Assembly: GCA_026225295.1 (NCBI GenBank)
Contig: JAMFSN010000151.1
Location: 1 to 38,965, forward strand
Length of the DNA: 38,965 bases
Reading direction: 5' to 3'
From: Frankia alni
GTDB lineage: Bacteria; Actinomycetota; Actinomycetes; Frankiales; Frankiaceae
The notes beneath the pieces were generated by a model. That model did not search any database. It saw nothing but the letters and a program-made list of their open reading frames with translations, and was not told the DNA's origin. Positions 18,322-25,429 of the stretch are shown in pieces. Each line of letters opens with the position of its first letter. Positions within the stretch are counted from its first letter, which is position 1. The translations under genes were made by a program, and so were the position numbers.

Positions 18322-18887
18322 CGTCGAGAGAAAAGCGATCCCGATGGACGACCCGGCGACGGCGAAGATCGTGCAACCCCGGGCCCGGGCCCGCGCCCAT
18401 TCCGGCCCGCTGTAGGGCGGCGTGAAGAGATTGCGTACGCGGGCGACGTAGCAAATCAATTCGATCGCCAGGCTGGCCAGCAGCAGATCGCCACCGAATA
18501 TCGCCGAGGCCAGCGGATTGTCGCTGTTGGTGCCGAGCATGTCCGCGAAGTACGGCATCAGCGAGATGGCGAACAGGAACACGAAATTGACCCAGGCCAC
18601 GCGGTCGTCGTGGGTACCGATCCTGCGCATCACCCGGTGATGGGCCCCCCAGTACTTCGCGGTGAGCCAGAACGCCAGCCGTAGGCGAGATACGACGCGC
18701 CCTGCTTGCCGATCTGGTGGGCCAGTGCGCCCGGTCCGGCGTGGTTGAGGTCGGGCACCTTGATGTTGAGCACCAGGAGCGTCATCGCGATGGCGATGAT
18801 GCCCTCCGAGAGCGTCACCACCCGGTCGATCGTTACGGCTAGCGGCTCCGGATCGTTCGTCATCCGGCAGGTCTCACAAACCGGCAT
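18232..18887 (-). pseudogene. TMEM175-family potassium channel gene with frameshift
   Basis: Two adjacent frames together encode a TMEM175 (DUF1211) family channel of about 217 residues. The first (18887 to about 18676) begins near MTNDPEPLAVTIDRVVTLSEG and contains the hallmark segment LSEGIIAIAMTLLVLNIKVP. The second gives FWLTAKYWGAHHRVMRRIG and the last membrane helices, ending at 18232. The frames join at about 18673-18681, where adding one base in GGCTGGCG would restore a continuous protein. It is either a true one-base deletion or a sequencing error; no slippery run is present. The family motif FSDG is LSEG here. The 3' end overlaps the convergent Ala/Arg-rich gene. Confidence 0.8.
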
Positions 18888-18933
18888 CCCTGTCGGCCCG
18901 GGACACGCGGCCGGTCAGGTCGGGCCAGAACGT

Positions 18934-18964
18934 TTGACCTTCCACCCGGGTTGAAGGTTTACGG
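18934..18964 (+). promoter_or_regulatory. MerR-type promoter and operator
   Basis: A -35 TTGACC (18934-18939) is followed by a 19-bp spacer (18940-18958) and a -10-like TTACGG (18959-18964). The long spacer is the signature of MerR-activated promoters. A 22-bp palindrome at 18937-18958 (ACCTTC ... GAAGGT, one mismatched pair) sits between the elements, as in known MerR, CueR and ZntR operators. Transcription would begin about 18971, next to GTG 18972, so the mRNA is probably leaderless. Confidence 0.75.
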
Positions 18965-18971
18965 TCGTTCC

Positions 18972-19676
18972 GTGGTCACCTACCGGATTTCCGAGCTCGC
19001 CGCGCGGACCGGCTTTTCGGCTTCGACGTTGCGGTACTACGAACGGCTCGGGCTGCTCTCGAGCGACCGGAGCCCGGCCGGCTACCGGCTGTACGGCGAC
19101 CGCCATGTCGCCCGGCTCGCTCTGGCCCGGCGCGCGAAGCGGCTGCGGCTGTCCCTCGCCGACATCGGCCGCCTGCTGCGGGACTGGGACAGCGGGCGCT
19201 GCGGGCCGGTTCAGGCGCGGCTGCGGCGGCTGGTCGACGCCCAGTCCCGCCAGGTCACCGAGCGGATCGCCGACCTACGGACGTTCGAGGCGGAGCTGGT
19301 CGAGACCCGGGCCGGGCTCGATCGGCCGACCCCGGCCGGCCCGTGCGACGACACCTGCGGCTGTGCCGCCGAGGCGGGTCCGGCGGCGGCGGTCGCCTGC
19401 ACGCTGACCGCCGCCGGCCGGGCCGACCGCGCCGCGACCTGGTCGACGCTGTTGGCCGCCGCGGCAACGCGCCGAACCACCGCGGCCGGGCTCCGGTTCA
19501 CCTTTCCCGCCGACCCGCTGTTGATTGGACAGCTCGCCGAACTGGCCGTGCGCGAACAGGAGTGCTGCCCATTCTTCAGCTTCGCGCTCGGCATCCACGC
19601 CGCCGACGTTTCCTTGACGGTGCAGGCGCCGCCGGATGCGTACCCACTGTTGGCCCAGGTGTTTCCCGCCGCCTAG
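18972..19676 (+). CDS. MerR-family metal-sensing regulator with extra C-terminal domain
   Basis: A 234-residue regulator. Residues 3-70 form the MerR winged helix (RISELAARTGFSASTLRYYE, then LGLLSSDRSPAGYRLY). Cys77 aligns with the conserved cysteine at the start of the dimerisation helix in ZntR/MerR metal sensors, and Cys125, Cys129 and Cys131 (PCDDTCGC) form a metal-loop-like cluster. A further domain of about 80 residues carries EQECCPFFSFALGI and VSLTVQAPPDAYPLL, recalled from other actinobacterial MerR proteins but not named. GTG 18972 is chosen because the operator occupies the upstream TTG 18951. It probably autoregulates; the metal and other targets are unknown. Confidence 0.88.
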   Translation: MVTYRISELAARTGFSASTLRYYERLGLLSSDRSPAGYRLYGDRHVARLALARRAKRLRLSLADIGRLLRDWDSGRCGPVQARLRRLVDAQSRQVTERIADLRTFEAELVETRAGLDRPTPAGPCDDTCGCAAEAGPAAAVACTLTAAGRADRAATWSTLLAAAATRRTTAAGLRFTFPADPLLIGQLAELAVREQECCPFFSFALGIHAADVSLTVQAPPDAYPLLAQVFPAA

Positions 19677-19710
19677 CGTTCCGCCGGCACCACATTCGCG
19701 GTCCGACCTG

Positions 19711-19941
19711 CTATTTTCGCTTCTTCTCGTCGATCCCGAGACCGCGCTCGTAGATGCGCCGCCCGACGCGCACCCGACGCCCTTTCCCCTCGCAGGAGCC
19801 GCACAGCCGCCACGCTTTTTTCGTCGGCGACGGTGACTTGCCCGTCCCGCCGCACGACTTGCAGGCGGCGAAGGGCCAGATTGCGCAGGCGCCGATCCAA
19901 CTGATGGCGAGGCCCAGCAATATCAAAATAAGCACTACCAC
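19711..19941 (-). CDS. Small membrane protein with two CxxCxGxG zinc motifs
   Basis: A 76-residue protein: one N-terminal transmembrane helix (residues 1-25, VVVLILILLGLAISWIG and following) and a cytoplasmic part with CKSCGGTG and CGSCEGKG, the DnaJ-type zinc-knuckle repeat, then a basic tail ending in EKKRK. GTG 19941 is preferred because GGGGGA precedes it and it removes an unlikely antisense extension through the EamA gene. Two knuckles can bind one zinc ion. Function unknown. Confidence 0.7.
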   Translation of the reverse strand: MVVLILILLGLAISWIGACAIWPFAACKSCGGTGKSPSPTKKAWRLCGSCEGKGRRVRVGRRIYERGLGIDEKKRK

Positions 19942-20002
19942 GAATCCCCCGATTCTCGTAGTCGAGTACGAGGCTAACGGTGGGAGATCTCGTTTACCGG
20001 TG

Positions 20003-20020
20003 AACGGGATCTTTCCCGTT
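20003..20020. promoter_or_regulatory. Perfect 7-bp inverted repeat upstream of the zinc-knuckle gene
   Basis: AACGGGA (20003-20009) and TCCCGTT (20014-20020) with a 4-base loop lie about 60 bases upstream of the zinc-knuckle gene start and 110 bases upstream of the divergent EamA gene. It may be an operator or a small 5' hairpin. Confidence 0.3.
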
Positions 20021-20131
20021 ATCTGACCATCTGTAATTGATCTAGTCCTCCGAGTCACCGGCGGTCGTAGCTGAGCGATAGGGGGCCGGGCGAAGCTGGA
20101 CCTCCGGGACAACCGTGCTGAGGCTGGGCTG

Positions 20132-21124
20132 GTGACCGCGACGGCTTCACCGGGCCGAATCCCCGCGAACCCCGGCGGCAGCCTCATCCCCGGCCCACGG
20201 GGCGCCGGGTCGGGCCGGGCCGCGCCGGCGCTCGCCGTCACGGTGGTCGTCTGGGCCAGCGCGTTTCCGGCGATCCGGGTGGCCGTCCCCGATCTCGGCG
20301 CGGCGGGGCTGTCGGTGGCCCGCCTGCTGGTCGCCTCGCTGACGCTGGCGGTGGTCGCGCCGTTCGTGGGACTGCGCCGGCCGGCGGCCCGGGACCTGCC
20401 GCTCATCGCCCTGTGCGGCCTGACCGGCATGACGGCCTACCAGCTGCTCCTGAATGAGGGGGAGGTGGTGGTGGCGGCCGGCGCCGCGAGTCTGCTGATC
20501 GCCACCGCGCCGGTCTACAGCGTGCTGATCGCCGCGGTGGTGCTCGGTGAACGGCTCACCGTGCGGCGCGGGGTCGGCAGCCTGATCGCGTTCGCCGGCT
20601 CGGGGCTGATCGCCGTCAGCCACGGCGGGCTCCATTTCGGCGTCGCCGCGCTGCTCGTCCTGGCCGCCGCGGCCGTCCAGGGGACCTATCACGCCGCGCA
20701 GAAGCCGCTGCTGGCCCGGTACACCGGTTTCGAGGTCACCACCTACGCGATGTGGGCGGGCACGCTGCTGATCCTGCCGTGGTCACCGGCGTTGGTGCAC
20801 CACCTGCCGCGGGCCGGGGTCGGCGCCTGGGCCGCGGTGGCCTTCCTGGGCGTCATCTGCTCGGCGCTGGGCTTCGTGAGCTGGGCCTACGCCGTGGCCC
20901 GGGTGGAGATCAGTTACGCGACGGCCTGCCTGTACCTGGTCCCCGCGGTCGCGCTGGTCATCGCGTTCGTCTGGCTGGGGGAGACGCCGACCCGGCTGGA
21001 ACTTCTCGGGGGCGGCGTCGCGCTGCTCGGGGTGATGGCCGCGAATACCGGTCGGCGTCCTGACCGGGGCGGACCGGCGGGCGCGGCGGAATCGGCCGGC
21101 CCTCCAGGGGCCACGACGAAGTGA
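20132..21124 (+). CDS. EamA/DMT-family transporter
   Basis: A 330-residue drug/metabolite transporter with ten predicted helices in two EamA repeats: the first from about residue 33 (VVVWASAFPAIRVAV) and the second from about 175. The motif VWLGETPTRLELLGGGVALLGV near the end is characteristic. GTG 20132 is the first in-frame start. Members export metabolites, amino acids or drugs; this one's substrate is unknown. Confidence 0.92.
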   Translation: MTATASPGRIPANPGGSLIPGPRGAGSGRAAPALAVTVVVWASAFPAIRVAVPDLGAAGLSVARLLVASLTLAVVAPFVGLRRPAARDLPLIALCGLTGMTAYQLLLNEGEVVVAAGAASLLIATAPVYSVLIAAVVLGERLTVRRGVGSLIAFAGSGLIAVSHGGLHFGVAALLVLAAAAVQGTYHAAQKPLLARYTGFEVTTYAMWAGTLLILPWSPALVHHLPRAGVGAWAAVAFLGVICSALGFVSWAYAVARVEISYATACLYLVPAVALVIAFVWLGETPTRLELLGGGVALLGVMAANTGRRPDRGGPAGAAESAGPPGATTK

Positions 21125-21157
21125 TCCCGGGTTACCTCGACCCCTCGGGAGCAGATC

Positions 21158-21400
21158 ATGACGATCCGGACGCACATCGGCGTGAACGTCGACGGCTTCA
21201 TCTCCACGCCGGACGGCCGGCCCGCGGTCCTACGGATGCCGACCTTCGCCGGGCGGAACTCCCACGGGATGCCGGAGTTCCTGGCCGGTTGCGGGCAAAC
21301 CTGTGCCGGCCGTGGCCCGGGTTGCGGGCCTTCGTTGTGACCAGCAGTCCATTGCCGACCACCGGGCTGCCGCACGGCCGCCGATATCGCGGCTGTGCGG
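21158..21400 (+). pseudogene. Dihydrofolate reductase/RibD-C family remnant
   Basis: The ATG at 21158, with GGGAG just upstream, starts TIRTHIGVNVDGFISTPDG and MPTFAGRNSHGMPEFLAGC, the N-terminus of a RibD C-terminal/dihydrofolate-reductase-like protein. After about residue 45 the frame leaves the family. In another frame, WPGLRAFVVTSSPLPTTGLP, a recognisable internal segment, follows from about 21310, with part of the gene missing between. The C-terminal two thirds are absent. The gene is broken by an internal deletion and truncation. Confidence 0.7.
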
Positions 21401-21445
21401 GGACCCGACGCCGTCGGACAGGCACCCGGTTTCCGGCAGGTTCGA

Positions 21446-21679
21446 TCATTCCTCGATCGAGCTGTCGCTGACCAACGGGACAGACATGTCGATGCTCGGC
21501 GCGGGGCTGGACGCATTCACCCACGGCATCTGAGCCCGGGCCTGGGTGGTTTGGAGCCATTGGGTATCGGCGATGTCGCGGCGCTCCTCGATGACTCGCA
21601 GAATGGTCAGCACAAATATGGAGCCGACCGCCAGGATCGTTGTCAACATCAGGGCAGCTAGTAAGAGTTTTTCGGCCAT
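21446..21679 (-). CDS. Small single-pass membrane protein
   Basis: A 77-residue protein with one transmembrane helix (about residues 4-27, LLLAALMLTTILAVGSIFVLTIL) and a hydrophilic C-terminus. GAGAAGG precedes ATG 21679 at good spacing. It lies 25 bases after the XRE regulator gene on the same strand and may be its partner. No family recognised. Confidence 0.6.
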   Translation of the reverse strand: MAEKLLLAALMLTTILAVGSIFVLTILRVIEERRDIADTQWLQTTQARAQMPWVNASSPAPSIDMSVPLVSDSSIEE

Positions 21680-21704
21680 GGGCTATCGCCTTCTCGATAA
21701 GTGT

Positions 21705-22286
21705 TCAATTGCGGGCCTCGCACGAGACTCGCTGGTTTTTGCGACGGGCGAGCAGCGACAGTTCCGCGATCCGCTTCTCGTCGGTAATTCCATAGCAGGC
21801 CAACAGGGCTTGCAGGTCGGTCCGGGAGACCGTGACCTCGCCGACTTCGATCCGGTGAATCTTTGATGCCGAACAGTCCATCGCGGCCGCGACGTCCTTC
21901 TGGGTCAGGTGGGCCCGTCGACGCTCCTCCTGCAGCTCGTCCCGCAGCTGCTCGATTTTGGCCGGCCCGGCGTCGGTGGCTCCCCGACTTAATGCGTCCT
22001 CCGTTTGTTGTTCCACCCAGAGCGCCTCTCTCTCGATTGTCCGTGGGGTGGGGACCAGCATCCGGGCCACATCCCACTGCCCGGTCAATTCGGCAACCGC
22101 CGACTGCCGCCTCTCGTCGCCAGGCTGCTGCTGTGCATCCAGCGTAAGCGCACCGATCTGGCGCTTTGGCCAGATGTCAAGGTGCTTCCAGCTATTGAGC
22201 GCTATATCTAGCTGGCGCTGGTCGGCTCGATTGATATCAGGTTTCAACACGTCGGGTCGGTGGGTGGCTGAGGGCTCTACGTCCAC
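21705..22286 (-). CDS. XRE-type helix-turn-helix protein lacking the DUF5753 domain
   Basis: The frame can encode 193 residues. The C-terminal 70 carry an XRE helix-turn-helix, LTQKDVAAAMDCSASKIHRIEVGEVTVSRTDLQALL, very like the N-terminal domain of the DUF5753 regulator at 22981-23862. The N-terminal 115 residues match nothing recognised, and the DUF5753 sensor domain is absent. The start is uncertain: GTG 22286 has no good ribosome-binding site and a later start such as Met76 is possible. It could be a stand-alone repressor or the remnant of a larger regulator. Confidence 0.6.
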   Translation of the reverse strand: MDVEPSATHRPDVLKPDINRADQRQLDIALNSWKHLDIWPKRQIGALTLDAQQQPGDERRQSAVAELTGQWDVARMLVPTPRTIEREALWVEQQTEDALSRGATDAGPAKIEQLRDELQEERRRAHLTQKDVAAAMDCSASKIHRIEVGEVTVSRTDLQALLACYGITDEKRIAELSLLARRKNQRVSCEARN

Positions 22287-22727
22287 CGGCCAACCACCGG
22301 TCGGGATTCGTCAGCGTGCCACAAGGCAGAGTGCGTCGTCGGGCGCGTACTCCCGCGGCCGTCCGCTGTCCAGATTCGTGGACAGCGCCGGGCCGCGGCG
22401 GCTACCGCGGTTCGGCAACCCAGCGCCTCCGAGACCGTCGTGTCTCCTCGAGGAAGGCCGGGCCTCGGCGGACGGAGGCGAAGGTCCCCGACACCGGGCT
22501 CGCGGTCACCGCCGCCGCCAGCCAGACTCGACGTGCGGTTCCGGGATCTTTGCGACAGTGTCGCGCGCACCATGTGCGGCCGGTGGGGGAAGAGGCAATA
22601 GTGTCGTTGGGTAGACCCAAAAATCTGCGGTGTTTTGCCCGAGGTTAGATCTTTAACACATATTGCTCGCTTCGGTGCCAAGCGTCTGACCCGCGTGAAC
22701 GGCGACTCGAGAGGAAGCATAACAGGC
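22287..22727. other. Intergenic region without a supported gene
   Basis: A 441-base gap between divergent genes. Open frames here have poor codon character and no ribosome-binding site. The last 80 bases are AT-richer, with TTAACACATATTGC around 22651-22664, likely the promoter area of the DUF397 gene. Confidence 0.5.
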
Positions 22728-22961
22728 ATGCGCAACGAAAACGAGAGCCGGCCGGAGCAATTCCTTTCCACCGATCACCTATCCTGGAGGAAAAGCAGCG
22801 CCAGTGGCACAGGAAACTGTGTGGAGGTCGCGCTCGCGGATACGTGGGTGTTTGTGCGGAACTCGCGGGATCCGCACGGAACGGTGGCGCGGTTCGCTCC
22901 ACCCGGCTGGGGCGCGTTTCTCTCAGGGGTCAGTCGTGGCGAGTTTGACCTGAGTTCGTAG
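22728..22961 (+). CDS. DUF397 protein
   Basis: A 77-residue member of DUF397, with LSWRKSSASGTGNCVEVALA, VRNSRDPHGTVARF and WGAFLSGVSRGEFDL, covering the whole short family. These proteins are typically encoded next to XRE-DUF5753 regulators in actinobacteria (WhiJ/AbaA-like and Scr1-Scr2 pairs). Here the partner converges from the opposite strand 20 bases away. ATG 22728 matches the usual length. The likely role is modulation of the regulator, by family analogy. Confidence 0.9.
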   Translation: MRNENESRPEQFLSTDHLSWRKSSASGTGNCVEVALADTWVFVRNSRDPHGTVARFAPPGWGAFLSGVSRGEFDLSS

Positions 22962-22980
22962 CAACACTGTCCCGGTTCGG

Positions 22981-23862
22981 TCAGAGGTCTCGCAGGCCTT
23001 CCTGCATTCGAGCCAGGAAAGCCGGAGTCTCGTCCGACGAGGTGATCTGCTCCAGTTGCCAGAAAACTCCCAGATAATTGACCGGTGTCATCTCGCTGCG
23101 CTCCTCCGGGGAGTTCTCGCGGATGAACAGCTCGCCGGTCGGGTTTTCGATGTACATCACGTCCTCGTCCTCCGGCTCCGGAAACTCGAATATCACGTAA
23201 GGAACGCGCAAGCGGGGATACATGCCGAGCTTGAACGACATGATTCGGATGGTGATGTTCGGCTGCTCGGCGCTTTCCTGGAGGTGGCGGATCTGTTGGC
23301 GCATCACCGCCGGATTTCCGACGATGCGGCTGATCACGGCCTCGTCCAGGATGAAGTGCGTATCGGGCGGATTCTCCCGGGTCAGCACCTCCTGCCGTTG
23401 CGTCCGAAGATCAACCAAGGCGTCGGTTCGCTGTGCTCCGTCGAACGCGGTGATGACGTTTCGGGCGTATTCCTCGGTCTGTAATAATCCGGGCACGAGC
23501 AGAGGTTCGAAGTTTCGGATGACCGAAGCCGACGACTCGCAGCCCAGGAACGAGATGTACTCCGGGGTCGCGACGTCCTTGTAAAGATTCCATCGCGGGG
23601 GCTCCCGGGATGCCCGGGCCGTGCTGACCAGGTTCTCAATTCTTTCCTGGTCGAGTTCGTAGTGATTCAGCAGCGCTCGAAGGTCGTTGGTGCTGATATT
23701 CACGGCGCCGGTCTCGATCCGGATCAACTTCGATGCCGACCAGTCCATTGCCGCGGCGACCTCGCGCTGGGTCTTGTCGCACGCCTCACGGGCATTGCGC
23801 AGTTCGCTCCGCAGGCGCCGGCGGTGGATCGTCGGATCTGGGCCCTGACTGATGTTCGGCAT
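22981..23862 (-). CDS. XRE-family regulator with DUF5753 domain
   Basis: A 293-residue regulator. The helix-turn-helix lies at about residues 16-72 (TQREVAAAMDWSASKLIRIE), followed by a DUF5753 sensor domain (about 105-285) with the hallmark LVPGLLQTEEYAR, the FILDEAVISRIVGNPAVMRQQ segment and the ENPTGELFIRE region. This is the WhiJ/Scr1 architecture. ATG 23862 is chosen because GAGG precedes it and the N-terminus then fits the family; the frame extends 25 codons further without similarity. It converges with the DUF397 gene. The target promoters are unknown. Confidence 0.92.
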   Translation of the reverse strand: MPNISQGPDPTIHRRRLRSELRNAREACDKTQREVAAAMDWSASKLIRIETGAVNISTNDLRALLNHYELDQERIENLVSTARASREPPRWNLYKDVATPEYISFLGCESSASVIRNFEPLLVPGLLQTEEYARNVITAFDGAQRTDALVDLRTQRQEVLTRENPPDTHFILDEAVISRIVGNPAVMRQQIRHLQESAEQPNITIRIMSFKLGMYPRLRVPYVIFEFPEPEDEDVMYIENPTGELFIRENSPEERSEMTPVNYLGVFWQLEQITSSDETPAFLARMQEGLRDL

Positions 23863-24542
23863 CCCTCGCACCTTCCTCTTTCTTCTTTCTGCAGCTTCAA
23901 GACCCCTGGGCGGTCGGTGTAGCCAGCAAACAGCCAACTGGCACCCAGCGAGGGTGCAAGGAGCCTAATCGATAGGTGTCGGATATGGTGCGCACTCACC
24001 GCTCTTTGTTGCCGCTCACGCTTACGGAGGCGGGCCGACGTGGCGCGTCGCGCACAAGACCCGAATTCCAATGAATGGGCGGACAGCGTCCGTATTGGCT
24101 ATAGGCGCGCCCTAGCGGTGCAGGTCGCAACGGTGCCTCGCCCCAGCGGCGCGCGCCCGTGGTCGGGAAACAGGATTCCGATATCACCCCGGATTTGAGA
24201 CCGAGGCAAAGTCGAAGCCCGGGCGGAAATCGGGAGAGTGCCGCCCCGGCTGGCCGGGGCGCGCGGGGCCCGGCAGTCCGCCTTCGCCAGCTCCCGTGGC
24301 TTCATCGGCGCGCGGCGAGGCTCCGTCCGGCCGCCCAGCCGCCGGCCGAGCCTGGTGGCCGGGGCCCTCGAAGCGGCGGGATCGACCCCTCTGGGTAGCG
24401 ACATCGAAGTCATGCGGTCCTCGATCGGCCGGCCGGTCGAGCCGACGTCACGAACCCGGAGAAAGTATTCCGTTGACGGCCGCGAGGCTCCGGGCCCATT
24501 CTTACGGCAGTCGCCACGGCCAGCCGGGAAGAGGAGGAAGAG
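23863..24542. other. Long region without a supported gene
   Basis: A 680-base region upstream of the small ORF and tRNA array. Open frames on both strands are Arg/Pro-rich, lack ribosome-binding sites and match nothing recognised. It contains the promoter of the XRE gene on the minus strand near 23863-23990 and probably the promoter of the 24543 ORF. Confidence 0.5.
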
Positions 24543-24659
24543 ATGCACAGCCAGGGCTGCACCTTCCGGTATCCCGGTCCCGAGCGAGATCACGCCGATG
24601 CCATGCGACCGCCGTGGCACCAGATCGGGAGTCCCCAGGCGGGCGTCCCTCTGACCTAG
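24543..24659 (+). CDS. 38-residue ORF with strong ribosome-binding site, unknown
   Basis: ATG 24543 is preceded by GAGGAGGAAG, a near-ideal ribosome-binding site. The reading frame of 38 codons (beginning MHSQGCTFRYPGPERDHADA) ends in TAG at 24657-24659, 18 bases before a Rho-independent terminator. It is hydrophilic, with one Cys and four His residues, and matches no family I know. The start, stop and terminator arrangement suggests a real transcription unit. Confidence 0.55.
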   Translation: MHSQGCTFRYPGPERDHADAMRPPWHQIGSPQAGVPLT

Positions 24660-24676
24660 ACGGTCACAGGACGTCG

Positions 24677-24716
24677 ACCGCCCAGGGAGTTTCCCTTCCC
24701 GTCGGGCGGTTTTTTC
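24677..24716 (+). terminator. Rho-independent terminator
   Basis: ACCGCCC (24677-24683) pairs with GGGCGGT (24704-24710) and is followed by a T-run (24710-24715). An inner AGGGA/TCCCT stem (24684-24688 with 24692-24696) extends it. It ends three bases before the tRNA-Trp gene, so it closes the small-ORF transcript just before the array. Confidence 0.85.
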
Positions 24717-24718
24717 GT

Positions 24719-24791
24719 GGGGGCGTAGCTCAACGGCCAGAGTAACGGTCTCCAAACCCGTGTGGTGGAGGTTCGAATCCTCCCGTCCCTG
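24719..24791 (+). tRNA. tRNA-Trp (CCA), weak acceptor stem
   Basis: A 73-base cloverleaf with anticodon loop CTCCAAA (anticodon CCA, U33 present) and a T-arm GGAGGTTCGAATCCTCC. The acceptor stem GGGGGCG/CGTCCCT has two G-U pairs and the top of the anticodon stem is mismatched. No CCA encoded. First gene of a six-tRNA array. Confidence 0.75.
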
Positions 24792-24934
24792 CTGGCACAG
24801 CCCCTTTCTCGGGGAGCGTTCGTTCGTTTCAAACTCCACAGTGGACATGAAAGGGTCGGGGCGCCAACCCTGGCCGAAATCGACGAAAGAGAAGATCGCA
24901 GGATCGGGATCGGGCCACGCCGGCGCACGATCGA

Positions 24935-25008
24935 GGGACCTTAGCTCATTGTGGGGGAGCGCCTTTTGTGCACACAGGAGGTGCGGGGTTCGAAACCGCG
25001 AGGTTCCG
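24935..25008 (+). tRNA. tRNA-Ala (TGC), degenerate anticodon arm
   Basis: The acceptor stem GGGACCT/AGGTTCC retains the G3-U70 pair that defines alanine identity. The D-arm is normal. The anticodon loop reads TGTGCAC, giving TGC, but position 33 is G instead of the near-universal U, one anticodon-stem pair is T-C, and one T-stem pair is mismatched. It is either a decaying gene or an unusual element-borne tRNA. Confidence 0.55.
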
Positions 25009-25010
25009 CT

Positions 25011-25087
25011 GTGACCGTAGCTTAATCTGGTAGAGCGCCACGTTGTGGGCGCGGTGGTTGCGGGTTCGACTCCCGCCGGTCACCCCA
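25011..25087 (+). tRNA. tRNA-His (GTG) with encoded CCA
   Basis: Acceptor GTGACCG/CGGTCAC, anticodon loop TTGTGGG (GTG), discriminator C as in tRNA-His, followed by CCA at 25085-25087. One A-C mismatch lies in the anticodon stem. It begins three bases after the tRNA-Ala gene. Confidence 0.8.
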
Positions 25088-25088
25088 A

Positions 25089-25161
25089 GCTGGCGTAGCC
25101 TAGCGGTTAGGGCGCCTCCCTGTCACGGAGGAGATCACGGGTTCGAATCCCGTCGTCAGCG
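25089..25161 (+). tRNA. tRNA-Asp (GTC)
   Basis: Well-formed cloverleaf: acceptor GCTGGCG/CGTCAGC, anticodon stem CCTCC/GGAGG with loop CTGTCAC (GTC), and T-arm CGGGTTCGAATCCCG. No mismatches other than G-U. No encoded CCA. Confidence 0.9.
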
Positions 25162-25172
25162 CGCATTGTCAC

Positions 25173-25246
25173 GGCTGGGTAGCTCAGTTGGTAGAGCAAC
25201 GGAACCATAATCCGTGCGGTCGAAGGTCCAAGTTCTTCTCCAGCCA
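25173..25246 (+). tRNA. tRNA-Met (CAT), C33 variant
   Basis: Acceptor GGCTGGG/TCCAGCC and D-arm are normal. The anticodon stem ACGGA/TCCGT encloses loop ACCATAA, giving CAT but with C at position 33. The T-loop reads TCCAAGT, departing from the usual TTCAAGT. This resembles an elongator (or tRNA-Ile2-like) CAT tRNA with altered invariant positions. Confidence 0.7.
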
Positions 25247-25315
25247 CGTCAGGTCCCGGCAGGTGGCCAGGCGGGGGTCGCGGCTCCGGATCCTGCGGTG
25301 CGGACGCACGGTCAC

Positions 25316-25397
25316 GCTGGTGTTGGGCAGGTGGTGAGCCCCGCGGTTTGTAACACCGTCGCCTTCGGGCAAGGAGGTTCGATTCCTCCCGCCAGCA
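25316..25397 (+). tRNA. tRNA-Tyr (GTA), class II
   Basis: An 82-base gene with acceptor GCTGGTG/CGCCAGC, D-stem GGGC/GCCC, anticodon stem GCGGT/ACCGT with loop TTGTAAC (GTA), an extra variable arm around GCCTTCGGGC, and T-arm GGAGGTTCGATTCCTCC. The long variable arm is right for bacterial tRNA-Tyr. Discriminator A; no CCA. Confidence 0.85.
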
Positions 25398-25429
25398 CGT
25401 ATGCCTTCGTCGAAGGGATCGGTATTATT

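Noticed and set aside
24099-24848. Minus-strand 249-codon open frame over the tRNA-Trp gene
   Set aside because: It runs through the tRNA gene and terminator and has no family similarity.
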